Shown piece by piece: positions 25,837-34,484 of a stretch of DNA of 64,000 nt. Below the pieces are notes generated by a model. It worked only from the letters and a program-made list of their open reading frames with translations. It had not been told where the DNA came from and did no database searches. This stretch comes from Staphylococcus xylosus NJ (GTDB taxonomy: Bacteria > Bacillota > Bacilli > Staphylococcales > Staphylococcaceae): positions 1 to 64,000 of the forward strand of contig NZ_ANMR01000013.1 of assembly GCF_000338275.1 (NCBI RefSeq), in the 5' to 3' direction. Every line of letters begins with the position of its first letter. Position 1 is the stretch's first letter. A program made the position numbers and the translations under genes.

Positions 25837-26697
25837 TCACTTCAATTTTTTAATTGCTTCTTCCGCTGCTGCTGCGATGATTTTGTCATCAGGTTTCGCG
25901 TTTTTTTGATCTTGTTTCGTATAAACTGCTAAAATAATTGGCTTTCTATGTTTATCAGTATATATGAATGCTAAATCATTGCGTGTTCCATAAGTTAAAC
26001 CTTGGCCACTCTTATCTCCAACAATATACTGTTTAGGCACACCAGCTTTTATCAAACTATCACCAGTTTCATTTTCAATCATAACTTGTTTTAATAACGC
26101 TTGATTGTCTTTATCCATTTGGTTGCTAGCTAACAATTTATGCAAGGTTGTTGCTGCTGCTCTTGGAGTCGTAGTATCAGCAATTTTAGTTGGGTCGTAA
26201 TCATTTAAATCTGGTTCTAACCTTTGAGGTTTTGAAATATAATCTCCTAGACCTTGAAGTTCATTGTTAAACCCTTCAATGCCGCCAATTTCATCTATAA
26301 TCTTATTATTTGCAGTGTTATCACTTTGGAGCATAGATGCCTGTACTAAACTTTTCAATGACATTGTTTTACCTATGTATTTTTCGGTAACTGGAGAATA
26401 CGCAACAATATCTCGTTCATTAATTTTTATCTTTTTATTAAGCTTACCGTTAGGCACATTATTGAGTAAAACCCCACTCGCAATGGCTTTATAGGTAGAG
26501 GCAAATGCAAATCTTTCATCTGAGTTATGTTTGTATACTTTACCATTATCAGTATTCATACCGTAAACACCTATAGTGACATCATTCTCTTGTTCAATAT
26601 GTTTAAGCTCACTCGCAGATGCGCTATTATAATGCATTAAATGTGCTAATATCAATGTAAACATACTCACCAAAGTAGCTAGAAATATTTTTTTCAT
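25837..26697 (-). CDS. bla: Class A beta-lactamase (BlaZ-like, chromosomal type)
   Basis: 286 residues with a Sec signal peptide (MKKIFLATLV..., ending near SASA). All active-site motifs are intact: STYK (67-70), SDN (125-127), EPDLN of the omega loop (161-165) and KSG (229-231), so hydrolysis of penicillins is expected. It is BlaZ-like but clearly diverged. The ATG at 26697 is chosen because the longer frame's ATG abuts the ribosome-binding site. Neither blaI nor blaR1 is adjacent and no TACA/TGTA-type BlaI dyads were seen upstream, so expression may be constitutive or differently controlled. No lipobox. Confidence 0.93.
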   Translation of the reverse strand: MKKIFLATLVSMFTLILAHLMHYNSASASELKHIEQENDVTIGVYGMNTDNGKVYKHNSDERFAFASTYKAIASGVLLNNVPNGKLNKKIKINERDIVAYSPVTEKYIGKTMSLKSLVQASMLQSDNTANNKIIDEIGGIEGFNNELQGLGDYISKPQRLEPDLNDYDPTKIADTTTPRAAATTLHKLLASNQMDKDNQALLKQVMIENETGDSLIKAGVPKQYIVGDKSGQGLTYGTRNDLAFIYTDKHRKPIILAVYTKQDQKNAKPDDKIIAAAAEEAIKKLK

Positions 26698-26965
26698 AAG
26701 AAACACCATCCTCTTAATTGTTTAAAATGTTTTTATTAAACTTTTTTATAATTATAACTGTAAAGTTAACTAAATAAAATCAACATTATAAAGAAATGAG
26801 ACAGAAACCTAATTTAATTTAAAAGTCTTTATCGTCACGCACCGTCAAATTAATTAGAGTTGAAGGGTGTAAAAGCTTAATCTGCGTTAAAATTCATGCA
26901 TAAGCAATTCTTTCTCAATACACTGATTACAAGCGCTTTCGTCCTTGCATAAGAACTACTACCTC

Positions 26966-27180
26966 TTAAAAGCGGAACACCTGAGTTAATACTCATGTGT
27001 AAGAACCACTAACTCATTATTTGAGAAGTGATTCTTTAAATCAGTAGTTCTTTAGAGAAGTGGGTTAATGATTACCTGAGCTTGCGCTCATGCATAAGTC
27101 CCACTAACCCTTAAAAGCGGAACACCTGAGTATACACTCATGTGTAAAAGCCACTAACTTTATAAATTAAGAAGTGGCTC
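26966..27180 (-). repeat. Cluster of a two-hairpin intergenic repeat element (copies in minus orientation)
   Basis: Full copies at 26966-27034 and 27111-27180 and a partial one at 27074-27110, read on the minus strand, follow: GAATCACT - A/T-rich loop - AGTGRTTC - TTACACAT - GAGYNNNNRCTC - ARGTGTTCC. The same element occurs in plus orientation at 62467-62534 and 63343-63410. Stem changes are compensated between copies. No gene lies in 26710-27280. Confidence 0.85.
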
Positions 27181-27209
27181 TTTAGTGAAGTCGGGCTTTA
27201 TAATAATTA

Positions 27210-27242
27210 AGGCTGAGACAATTAAATTTGCCCCAGCCTCTC
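27210..27242 (-). terminator. Terminator of the IsaB-like gene
   Basis: On the minus strand GGCTGGGGCAAA pairs imperfectly with TTGTCTCAGCC, followed by TTAATTATT. Confidence 0.65.
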
Positions 27243-27280
27243 TATTCACTATTTTAGATTATTATTGCTATTAGATTATT

Positions 27281-27865
27281 CTATTGACCAATTGTCATTT
27301 CCATTAAATTGTCGTTTTGGTCAAAGAAAGCTGTATAGAAGCCATCATTTGTTTCATATTTAACAAACGTACCATCTTTATTACCTAATTTCCCTTCCTC
27401 AATAATTTCATTAGAATTGTGTGCATCTTTGAAAGTTTCTTTAGAAACTGAGTCCGGCTTTGTGAAGAATGTTATTTGAACTACTTCATTATCGCTATTA
27501 AAGGATACAGAAGTATCGTAGATTTTTTTAACGTGGTCAAACTCTTTCTTAGCATCAGTATCTACTTTATAACCGTTAATTGAAACATTGTCATATTTTA
27601 AAGCACGTACAAAGTTATAATCTTGAGTGAATGATGGGTCATATGTTGTATAGCCCTCATAGTTATACCATGGTGTTTCAGCTTTTAGTTCTGCATTACT
27701 TTCAGCATTTGCACCACTCGCACCACCTTCACCATGTCCCCATTTTTGCTCTTGCTCAGCTGCTTGTGCAGTTGGACTATTTGTCGTAATATATGCTGCT
27801 GAAGAACCTAGCACAAGTGTTGAAACAACGACAGTTGCTGAAAGTATCTTCCCTGTTTTACGCAT
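27281..27865 (-). CDS. IsaB-like secreted protein (paralogue 1)
   Basis: 194 residues with a signal peptide ending near AQAA. The mature part starts with a Gly-rich stretch and contains TPWYNYEGY and ALKYDNVSINGYK, which align with immunodominant staphylococcal antigen B (IsaB). IsaB of S. aureus is secreted and binds extracellular nucleic acids; that role is inferred for this homologue. The next upstream gene is a diverged copy, giving a tandem pair. ATG is preceded by GGAGTGATTTATT. Confidence 0.88.
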   Translation of the reverse strand: MRKTGKILSATVVVSTLVLGSSAAYITTNSPTAQAAEQEQKWGHGEGGASGANAESNAELKAETPWYNYEGYTTYDPSFTQDYNFVRALKYDNVSINGYKVDTDAKKEFDHVKKIYDTSVSFNSDNEVVQITFFTKPDSVSKETFKDAHNSNEIIEEGKLGNKDGTFVKYETNDGFYTAFFDQNDNLMEMTIGQ

Positions 27866-27921
27866 AATAAATCACTCCTTTAAATTTATGTCCTTTTTTG
27901 CCAAACAACAAATTTTCGTAA

Positions 27922-28491
27922 TTAATGAATTTCTATTTGATATAGATAACCTTGTTTATCAAAGTACACATTATAATAACTATCATTTGTTTCATATCTA
28001 ACAAAACTACCTACATCACCTGGTGTTTCTCCCTCTGCTAAAATGTCATTACTTTGATGCGCATTTTTGAATTCAGTTTTAGAAATTGTATCAGGTTTTG
28101 TAGCAAATCTTAATAACACAACTTCATCTTGTTCATTAAAGTTAATCATTGTATCATATAACATTTTTGAATGATCAAATTCTTTATAAGCATCTGGATC
28201 CACTTTATATCCATTAATTGTGACATTATCGTATTTTAGCGCCTGTACAAAGTCGTCATCTACTGGGAATGACGCATCATGAGTTGTGTATCCATCATAA
28301 TTGTACCACGGTGTTTCAGATTTTAGATCAACACCACCCTCGCCATCTCCCCATGTTTGACTTGTTTTTGTTTCTGCTTTTGCTTCTGATTTTCTTTCTG
28401 GATTGCTACTCGTTAAATACGCAAGAGATTGCCCTAGAAACAGTACCATCGTTAAGCCTACTATTGTACATAACCTGACTAAATAACGAAT
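27922..28491 (-). CDS. IsaB-like secreted protein (paralogue 2), probable ATT start
   Basis: About 189 residues, same family as the neighbour (TPWYNYDGY, ALKYDNVTINGYK), with a signal peptide ending near SEAKA. The start is unusual. GGAGG lies at 28505-28501 and 9 nt on, exactly where paralogue 1 has ATG-CGT, this gene reads ATT-CGT. The only upstream in-frame candidate (GTG 28518) has no ribosome-binding site and would place this one inside the coding region. Either ATT is used as a start or the start has been lost and the gene is silent. Confidence 0.75.
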   Translation of the reverse strand: MRYLVRLCTIVGLTMVLFLGQSLAYLTSSNPERKSEAKAETKTSQTWGDGEGGVDLKSETPWYNYDGYTTHDASFPVDDDFVQALKYDNVTINGYKVDPDAYKEFDHSKMLYDTMINFNEQDEVVLLRFATKPDTISKTEFKNAHQSNDILAEGETPGDVGSFVRYETNDSYYNVYFDKQGYLYQIEIH

Positions 28492-28770
28492 ATAATCACT
28501 CCTCCATTTTTGTAGCACCTATCTGCAAAAGTGTAATTATTCACTTTCATCATACACCTAATATTTTTAATTGCAAGATAATATTAAACATTTAATTAAT
28601 TAATTTTCTAGTTTTACCGGTATAATGAAAACAGTTTATTGTAATTATTTTTGCTTTGTTTTAAAATGTTTCTCATGACTAAAATTAATTTTCTTTCAAA
28701 ACATTTAATGTCTGATGTATATAACAGAGATATTAATTAATTTTGTCATATTCAAAGGGGGAAACATCTA

Positions 28771-30162
28771 TTGACAACTCAAGATTACCAACTATTGATT
28801 ATAACTGTAATCAGTATTGTGTTACTGATTTTTTTAATCACTTCTAAATTAAAATTCCATCCACTACTAGCGCTGTTGCTTACAGCCATATTTGTTGGAT
28901 TCACCTCGGGGTTAGGTATCGATAAAATTGTCGAATCGATAGAAGCAGGTGCCGGTTCTACACTTGGAGAAACTGGAGTAACTATTGCTCTAGGAGCAAT
29001 GCTCGGCAAGATACTATCCGACTCTGGTGCAAGCGACAAAATTGCTTCATCTATACTACACAACGCATCTTATAAAAAATTACCTTGGATGATGGCATTG
29101 GCTGCGTTTATCATTGGTATTCCAATGTTTTTCGAAGTCGGGTTAATAATGCTTTTGCCACTGATTTTTACAATTGCTAAAAAATTGGAAGACGAAAATA
29201 AAATTAAAGGATCTGCGTATGTTGCAATTGGCGTACCTGTTATTGCAGCATTAGCAACTATGCATGGTATGGTACCACCGCATCCAGGTCCTCTTATTTC
29301 TGTAAACCAATTTAATGCTAACATAGGTTTAACGATGATTTTTGGTATTATCTGTGCCATTCCAACTATTATCATCGCCGGTCCTTTATACGGAAAATTT
29401 ATTACACCTAGATTATCCGTAAAGCCAAATCAAGATTTGTTAAACCAATATACTTCAGAAGATGATAATAAAGATGAACAATCACAATCGGTATCAACCA
29501 TTTTAGCTTTTTCAACCATTTTAGTACCTGTCATCATGATGTTATTACATGCAATTGCAGGTGTTTTCTTTGGAGAAAAAACAATACAATATAAAATTTT
29601 TGAATTTTTAGGAAGTCCGATCATTGCAATGTTTATTGGTGTGCTCTATGCCATAACCGTACTTGGTTATTTTAATAAACAAGATACACAAAAAATCCGT
29701 GATGCTTTAGGTAGTAGCTTAAAACCTATTGCAGGAATCATACTCATTATTGCTGGTGGTGGCGCATTTGGTCAAGTCCTCGAAGATTCAGGGGTAGGCA
29801 CTGCTATTGTTCACCTAGCACACAGCTTTTCGTTATCTCCATTACTCATGGGTTGGGTGGTTGCTGCACTATTATCCATTTCAACAGGCTCTGCAACAGT
29901 TGGTATCGTTGGTGCAACTAACTTAATCTTTCCACTTGTTCAAGCAGATCCTAGTATAAATAAAGAATTATTAACTATTTCAATTGGATCAGGTTCATTA
30001 TTCTTCAATTATGTGAACCATGGTGGATTCTGGTTAGTCAAAGAATCTTTTGGTATGTCCATGGGTGAAACATTTAAAACTATTACTATCGTACAGTCGA
30101 TTGTCGGTATTAGTGGTTTAATCATGGTATTGGTATTAAATGCAATTATAGGTATTTTTTAA
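28771..30162 (+). CDS. gntP: GntP-family gluconate permease
   Basis: 463 residues with ~12-14 membrane segments and family motifs HGMVPPHPGPL and NHGGFWLVKE. It imports gluconate (or a related aldonate) with protons. The start is TTG, 8 nt after AAAGGGGG. gntK, gntR and gnd are not adjacent, so it stands alone here. It is divergent from the IsaB-like pair; a terminator follows. Confidence 0.92.
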   Translation: MTTQDYQLLIITVISIVLLIFLITSKLKFHPLLALLLTAIFVGFTSGLGIDKIVESIEAGAGSTLGETGVTIALGAMLGKILSDSGASDKIASSILHNASYKKLPWMMALAAFIIGIPMFFEVGLIMLLPLIFTIAKKLEDENKIKGSAYVAIGVPVIAALATMHGMVPPHPGPLISVNQFNANIGLTMIFGIICAIPTIIIAGPLYGKFITPRLSVKPNQDLLNQYTSEDDNKDEQSQSVSTILAFSTILVPVIMMLLHAIAGVFFGEKTIQYKIFEFLGSPIIAMFIGVLYAITVLGYFNKQDTQKIRDALGSSLKPIAGIILIIAGGGAFGQVLEDSGVGTAIVHLAHSFSLSPLLMGWVVAALLSISTGSATVGIVGATNLIFPLVQADPSINKELLTISIGSGSLFFNYVNHGGFWLVKESFGMSMGETFKTITIVQSIVGISGLIMVLVLNAIIGIF

Positions 30163-30214
30163 GACAAAAAAGGAGCTATTCCTCAAACTTGGAATAACTC
30201 CTTTTTTGTCTTTG
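30163..30214. terminator. Bidirectional terminator after gntP
   Basis: GACAAAAAAGGAG-TATTCC pairs with GGAATA-CTCCTTTTTTGTC, giving T runs on both strands between convergent genes. Confidence 0.93.
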
Positions 30215-30236
30215 CTTATTTTTGACAACACTATAC

Positions 30237-31316
30237 TTACAATAGCGTATCTTTATTAGACATTAATTGATTATAACCATCCAAATAAACTTTTTCTGAT
30301 TCTGATGCTTTATCATAAGAGTTCATAGCACGATGCCATAGTGGATATATAGGCTCTGGGTTAGTTAAATCAGTAATTGCGGCTGTTTCTTGATTAGTTA
30401 ATTTTAAATTATATGAAGCAATATTATCTTGTAGTTGTTCTTTCGTTCTAGCAGCTAAAACAAGAGAATCGACGTTGGGACGCTCTCTAAGCCACGCAAG
30501 TGTGACTTGAGCAACTGAAACACGATGTTGCACAGCAATTTCTTGTAAGGTATCTATGAGGTTATAAAATAACGTTTTATCTTTGATATATGGTTCTGCC
30601 CAACCATCACCTTGTCTTGTGCCGGACTCCCCAGACTGTTGTCTATTAATCTTACCTGTTAGTAACCCTTCTCCTAAAGGGGACCAAATGCTATTACCTA
30701 TACCTAATTCTTTGGCAGCAGGTAATAACTCATATTCTGCTTCTCTTGATTCAGGCGTATAATAAATCTGTTGTGCAATTGGAGGTGCCATATTATTTGC
30801 TACTGCTAAAGTATGTGTCTTAGCTAATGCCCAACCACTATAATTAGACACGCCCCAGTAACGTATCTTACCTTTTCTAATCAAATCATTCATCACTTGT
30901 ATCGTCTCTTCTACAGGCGTTTGGCCATCCCATAAATGCGTATAATATAAGTCAATATAATCTGTGTTCAAACGTTTTAAAGAAGCATCAATTGAGCGCT
31001 CTATGTTCACTCTCCCTGCTCCACCATCATTTGGATTATCTGTTAATTGAAACCCTGTCTTACTGCTGATAACCATCTGTTCACGTTTATCTCTAATCGC
31101 TTTACCTAATGCAATTTCCGCATCACCTTTAGCGTATAAATTAGCAGTATCGAATTGGTTGATACCTTGATTTAATGCATAATCTATCACATAGTCAGTC
31201 AACTCTTGAGACATACCACCTGCATTTTCAAAACCATTTGTACCTGCGAACGGAATACTACCAAGAGCATATTTCGATACCGATAAGCCTGAATTACCTA
31301 ACAATTTATAATCCAT
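30237..31316 (-). CDS. Aldo/keto reductase
   Basis: 359 residues forming an AKR TIM barrel. The catalytic set is visible: Asp and Tyr in FDTANLY, Lys in SSKTG and His in YYTHLWD. NADPH-dependent reduction of aldehydes or ketones is expected; it looks YghZ-like in build but its substrate cannot be told. It is monocistronic with GGAGG before the ATG. Confidence 0.88.
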   Translation of the reverse strand: MDYKLLGNSGLSVSKYALGSIPFAGTNGFENAGGMSQELTDYVIDYALNQGINQFDTANLYAKGDAEIALGKAIRDKREQMVISSKTGFQLTDNPNDGGAGRVNIERSIDASLKRLNTDYIDLYYTHLWDGQTPVEETIQVMNDLIRKGKIRYWGVSNYSGWALAKTHTLAVANNMAPPIAQQIYYTPESREAEYELLPAAKELGIGNSIWSPLGEGLLTGKINRQQSGESGTRQGDGWAEPYIKDKTLFYNLIDTLQEIAVQHRVSVAQVTLAWLRERPNVDSLVLAARTKEQLQDNIASYNLKLTNQETAAITDLTNPEPIYPLWHRAMNSYDKASESEKVYLDGYNQLMSNKDTLL

Positions 31317-31538
31317 AGTTATCCTCCTTATTAATATAGTTTTAACTATTTTCCCTTTAAAAGTAAATTTAAATCAAAATGACTTTTATAAAAATATATA
31401 AACCATATCTTCATGGCTATTTAACATTTATATTTTTAATGAAATATACGTCAAACTCAAACTTTTGTTGGTACACATCATTACTAATTCTAGTTATGAT
31501 GAACTTATAGTTAACTTAATTTTGAAAGGATGTTTTTA

Positions 31539-31844
31539 ATGGTAACAATTTTACAAGTAGATTTTCCTTTAGAGGGACCATTTGGTAATGAGATGGCTCA
31601 ACAATTTGAAGATTTAGCAACATCTATCAATCAGGAACCAGGATTTTTATGGAAGATTTGGACTGAGAATGAGTCAGAACAAGAAGCAGGAGGTATTTAC
31701 GCATTTGATAATAAAACTCATGCAAAGCAGTATTTAGAGATGCATAGCCAACGTATCAAATCTATGGGTGTACCTTTTGTAAATGCTAAAGTATTCGATG
31801 TTAATGAAAGTCTCACAAAAATTAATAAAGGTCGTATAAATTAA
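31539..31844 (+). CDS. YdhR-type mono-oxygenase-like small protein
   Basis: 101 residues with the dimeric alpha/beta-barrel fold of the YdhR group (FEDLATSINQEPGFLWKIW, then GGIYAFDN). Members are called putative mono-oxygenases without an established substrate. The ATG at 31539 is used since AAAGGA lies 8 nt upstream; the ATG at 31530 falls inside that site. It faces away from the aldo/keto reductase. Confidence 0.8.
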   Translation: MVTILQVDFPLEGPFGNEMAQQFEDLATSINQEPGFLWKIWTENESEQEAGGIYAFDNKTHAKQYLEMHSQRIKSMGVPFVNAKVFDVNESLTKINKGRIN

Positions 31845-31858
31845 GCTATTACAATCAA

Positions 31859-31905
31859 AAACGCTCTCAACACATACTATCAGATGTATATGTTGAGGGC
31901 GTTAA
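31859..31905. terminator. Bidirectional terminator
   Basis: AACGCTCTCAACA pairs with TGTTGAGGGCGTT between the convergent YdhR-like and YagU-like genes. Confidence 0.8.
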
Positions 31906-31921
31906 TTTATACCACGTAAAA

Positions 31922-32398
31922 TTATTTCACTGAATTTCTCACAAAATCTATCGTATTCATCCATATGATATGACCAATCAATTCTGAAAAATGTTCTTCT
32001 GGTGGTATTTTATCAACTTTAGGCGTAAGTTTTAGTATGGGTAAAATAATCTCATGAAATAACACATGGATACCTATACCAAACATTCCACCTTTCCATC
32101 TTGAAATTGAGTTGTATTTTTCACTTAATAGTGCGTACAATGTAGCATTGACTATAGAAAAACCATAGTGAATACCCATGACTGAAAACGATACTTCATT
32201 GCCATTATATACATAAGATGCATTACGTATTTTATCAGGCACGTTAAATATTTCCATCATCTTAACAGGTGGTGGTTCTTCATCACGTTTAGGCGTTCGT
32301 GGTGGTAAAAGACCTTCCCACCCTATTTTTACAGCGCCTGCTAAGAAACCGCCGATGGTGCCTGTAAGCACAACACGTTTAATTGAAAATCTGACCAT
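31922..32398 (-). CDS. YagU-family (DUF1440) membrane protein
   Basis: 158 residues. An N-terminal membrane segment is followed by LPPRTP, and the C-terminal half contains RWKGGMFGIGIHVLFH and LIGHIIWM, which align with E. coli YagU (linked to acid resistance there). Function in staphylococci is not known. Good RBS (GGTGAGG) before ATG. Confidence 0.78.
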   Translation of the reverse strand: MVRFSIKRVVLTGTIGGFLAGAVKIGWEGLLPPRTPKRDEEPPPVKMMEIFNVPDKIRNASYVYNGNEVSFSVMGIHYGFSIVNATLYALLSEKYNSISRWKGGMFGIGIHVLFHEIILPILKLTPKVDKIPPEEHFSELIGHIIWMNTIDFVRNSVK

Positions 32399-32512
32399 AT
32401 CCTCACCCCTTCAAATATCTTGTAATATTACAATTACCCTAAATGTAGTGAATTATTTAAACAAGATAGGACAAAGGAATCAGAGAAAGTTCATTTCCCA
32501 AGAAATTTTAAT

Positions 32513-33352
32513 TTATTGTAACTCTTTCATACCTTCTATAAACTTTTCATAAGTAATTTCATTTTCGGAGAACTGAGCAACAAGCATATACATTTGCTCA
32601 TTTTTTGTATGTTCTTGTTTATATAATAGTGTGTCAGCTTGTGTTTCTGCTGGTAATGGATTAATAACGTCTTCACATTTTGAAAATGCTTGATAGTAAC
32701 GCATACCAAATAGCCGTTGGGAAACTGCATTGATATGAATAGCGTCTGGATTAGAAGTTAATCCTTCTGCCGTAACATAATAGCAATTGTCTTTTTCTTC
32801 AGCCGTACGCTGTAAAACCTTATTAATTTCTTTATATTCTATGGCACTTTGACCAAATGCTGACCTCCCTAAGAAATCTGGAAGTAAACCTACCACAAAC
32901 GGTACTTCAGGCAGATTTAACGTTGTTCTAAAATGATCAATAAGTTCATTTAATTTTAAAGCATATGTTTGATATTGTTGATTTAAACTATCGCTCTCAC
33001 CTTGATGCCATAATATGCCTATAATTCCACTCGTTTCTTGTGCAAATTGCGCTTCAGTAATAGCATGCCTAGCAAGTATGCTTTCTGGTTCCCAATCATC
33101 TATAGAGGTACCACCATCTGCACAAGGTATCAAGCCTATCGTTTCATTAGGGTGGTCATCTAACCATAATTTAGCAAATGAGGCAGCTGGTCCAACACCA
33201 GCTACAGAACGATCACTATGAATCGGCTCATCCATCATTTGCCACCTACCATTTTTAAGAACCATAATACGCTCATCTAAAATAGGCGAAACATCTTCCA
33301 AGTAACCTCGCCCTGCCATATTTGACTGCCCTATTAGCAATATTGATTTCAT
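32513..33352 (-). CDS. SGNH-type carbohydrate esterase (SASA / CE6-like)
   Basis: 279 residues. Nucleophile motif GQSNMAG at residues 8-14, HQGESD near 116 and the Asp-His pair in DAIHIN form the active site of sialate O-acetylesterase/acetylxylan-esterase-like hydrolases. No signal peptide, so it probably removes acetyl groups from imported sugars in the cytoplasm. Substrate unknown. Confidence 0.86.
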   Translation of the reverse strand: MKSILLIGQSNMAGRGYLEDVSPILDERIMVLKNGRWQMMDEPIHSDRSVAGVGPAASFAKLWLDDHPNETIGLIPCADGGTSIDDWEPESILARHAITEAQFAQETSGIIGILWHQGESDSLNQQYQTYALKLNELIDHFRTTLNLPEVPFVVGLLPDFLGRSAFGQSAIEYKEINKVLQRTAEEKDNCYYVTAEGLTSNPDAIHINAVSQRLFGMRYYQAFSKCEDVINPLPAETQADTLLYKQEHTKNEQMYMLVAQFSENEITYEKFIEGMKELQ

Positions 33353-33556
33353 ATTAAAACTTCCTAACTTAATTACGTATTTGTTATAAGCATCATACTA
33401 TATTCACGTAGTTAAGAAAATGAATTGCTTTAAAATTTCGCACTGTTATAAAGTATAAATCTTCACTAAGAATAATACATTTTCACCTAAAAGTGTTTAC
33501 GTATCGATAAAAAAGTGAATTTAATTACTAATATGAACATATCGGAGGATGTAACT

Positions 33557-34408
33557 ATGACAAGAATATTTGTTACTGGTGCGACAGGATTAATAGGTAC
33601 TAAATTAACACAAAGATTACTAGAAGAAGGCTATCAAGTCGCTGGATTCACGACATCACAACAAGGAAAGGCAAAGCTGGTAGATAATGGCATTAAGGCA
33701 TATATTGGAGACATTTTAAAATATGATACAGTTGAAGCTGCAATAGCTGATTATCAGCCAGATATTATTGTGAATGAGATTACAGATTTAAAAAATATAG
33801 ATATGTCAGCCAATACAAGAGTTAGAATTGAAGGAACTAAACATCTTGTCGAGGCCGCTTTAAAAAATGGTGTAAGACATATGCAATCTCAAAGTATTGC
33901 TTTTACTTATGAAGGTGGTAATACGTTAGCAACAGAAAACACATCCCTTGATTATAATGCAATAGGAGATCGTAAAACTACAGTTGAGGGTGTTGAAGGT
34001 TTAGAAAGCGAAACTGCACGTATTGAAAATTATGTTGTACTTCGCTACGGCTTACTATATGGTCCAGGTACATGGTACGGCAAAAATGGCCTGATATATA
34101 ATTCATTTATCGAAGGGGCTGTCACAATGACTGATGGCATACAATCATTTATTCATATTGATGACGCGGTAGAAATAGCAATTCAAGCATTAAACTTTGA
34201 ATCCGGTATTTATAATATCGTGGATGATGAACCAGTTAAAGGTAATGTATGGGCACAATGGTATGCAGACTTATTAAATGTGGATCCTAAAATCAACATC
34301 CAACCTTCAGAATCACATGAACGTGGTGCTAATAATACTAAATTCTACGACCAAGGTGGAAAACTAATTTATCCTTCATGGAAACAAGGCATGGATCCAA
34401 TTAAATAA
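33557..34408 (+). CDS. NAD(P)-dependent sugar epimerase/dehydratase-like protein
   Basis: About 283 residues, extended SDR fold: TGATGLIGT cofactor loop at the start and FIHIDDAVE late. The usual catalytic YxxxK is not evident; the matching region has neither clear Tyr-x-x-x-Lys, so it may be atypical. The ATG at 33557 follows GGAGG by 8 nt; the longer frame from 33515 is unsupported. Monocistronic with its own terminator. Confidence 0.78.
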   Translation: MTRIFVTGATGLIGTKLTQRLLEEGYQVAGFTTSQQGKAKLVDNGIKAYIGDILKYDTVEAAIADYQPDIIVNEITDLKNIDMSANTRVRIEGTKHLVEAALKNGVRHMQSQSIAFTYEGGNTLATENTSLDYNAIGDRKTTVEGVEGLESETARIENYVVLRYGLLYGPGTWYGKNGLIYNSFIEGAVTMTDGIQSFIHIDDAVEIAIQALNFESGIYNIVDDEPVKGNVWAQWYADLLNVDPKINIQPSESHERGANNTKFYDQGGKLIYPSWKQGMDPIK

Positions 34409-34411
34409 TTA

Positions 34412-34458
34412 AACAGTAAAAAACCCCTAAAGTTTAACTCTAGGAGTTTTTTACTGTT
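34412..34458. terminator. Bidirectional terminator
   Basis: AACAGTAAAAAA-CCCTA pairs with TAGGAG-TTTTTTACTGTT between convergent genes. Confidence 0.88.
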
Positions 34459-34484
34459 GATGGATCAGTTTAGTACTTCCATAG

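Noticed and set aside
26698..26800. BlaI operator upstream of the beta-lactamase
   Set aside because: Only a lone TACA was found; the paired TACA/TGTA dyads of BlaI sites are absent.
26926..26943. cre-like ACAAGCGCTTTCG in the repeat region
   Set aside because: Only about 11 of 14 positions match and no promoter or gene start is adjacent.
28501..28518. GTG at 28518 as start of the second IsaB-like gene
   Set aside because: No ribosome-binding site precedes it and the GGAGG lies inside the frame, in the position used for the paralogue's start.
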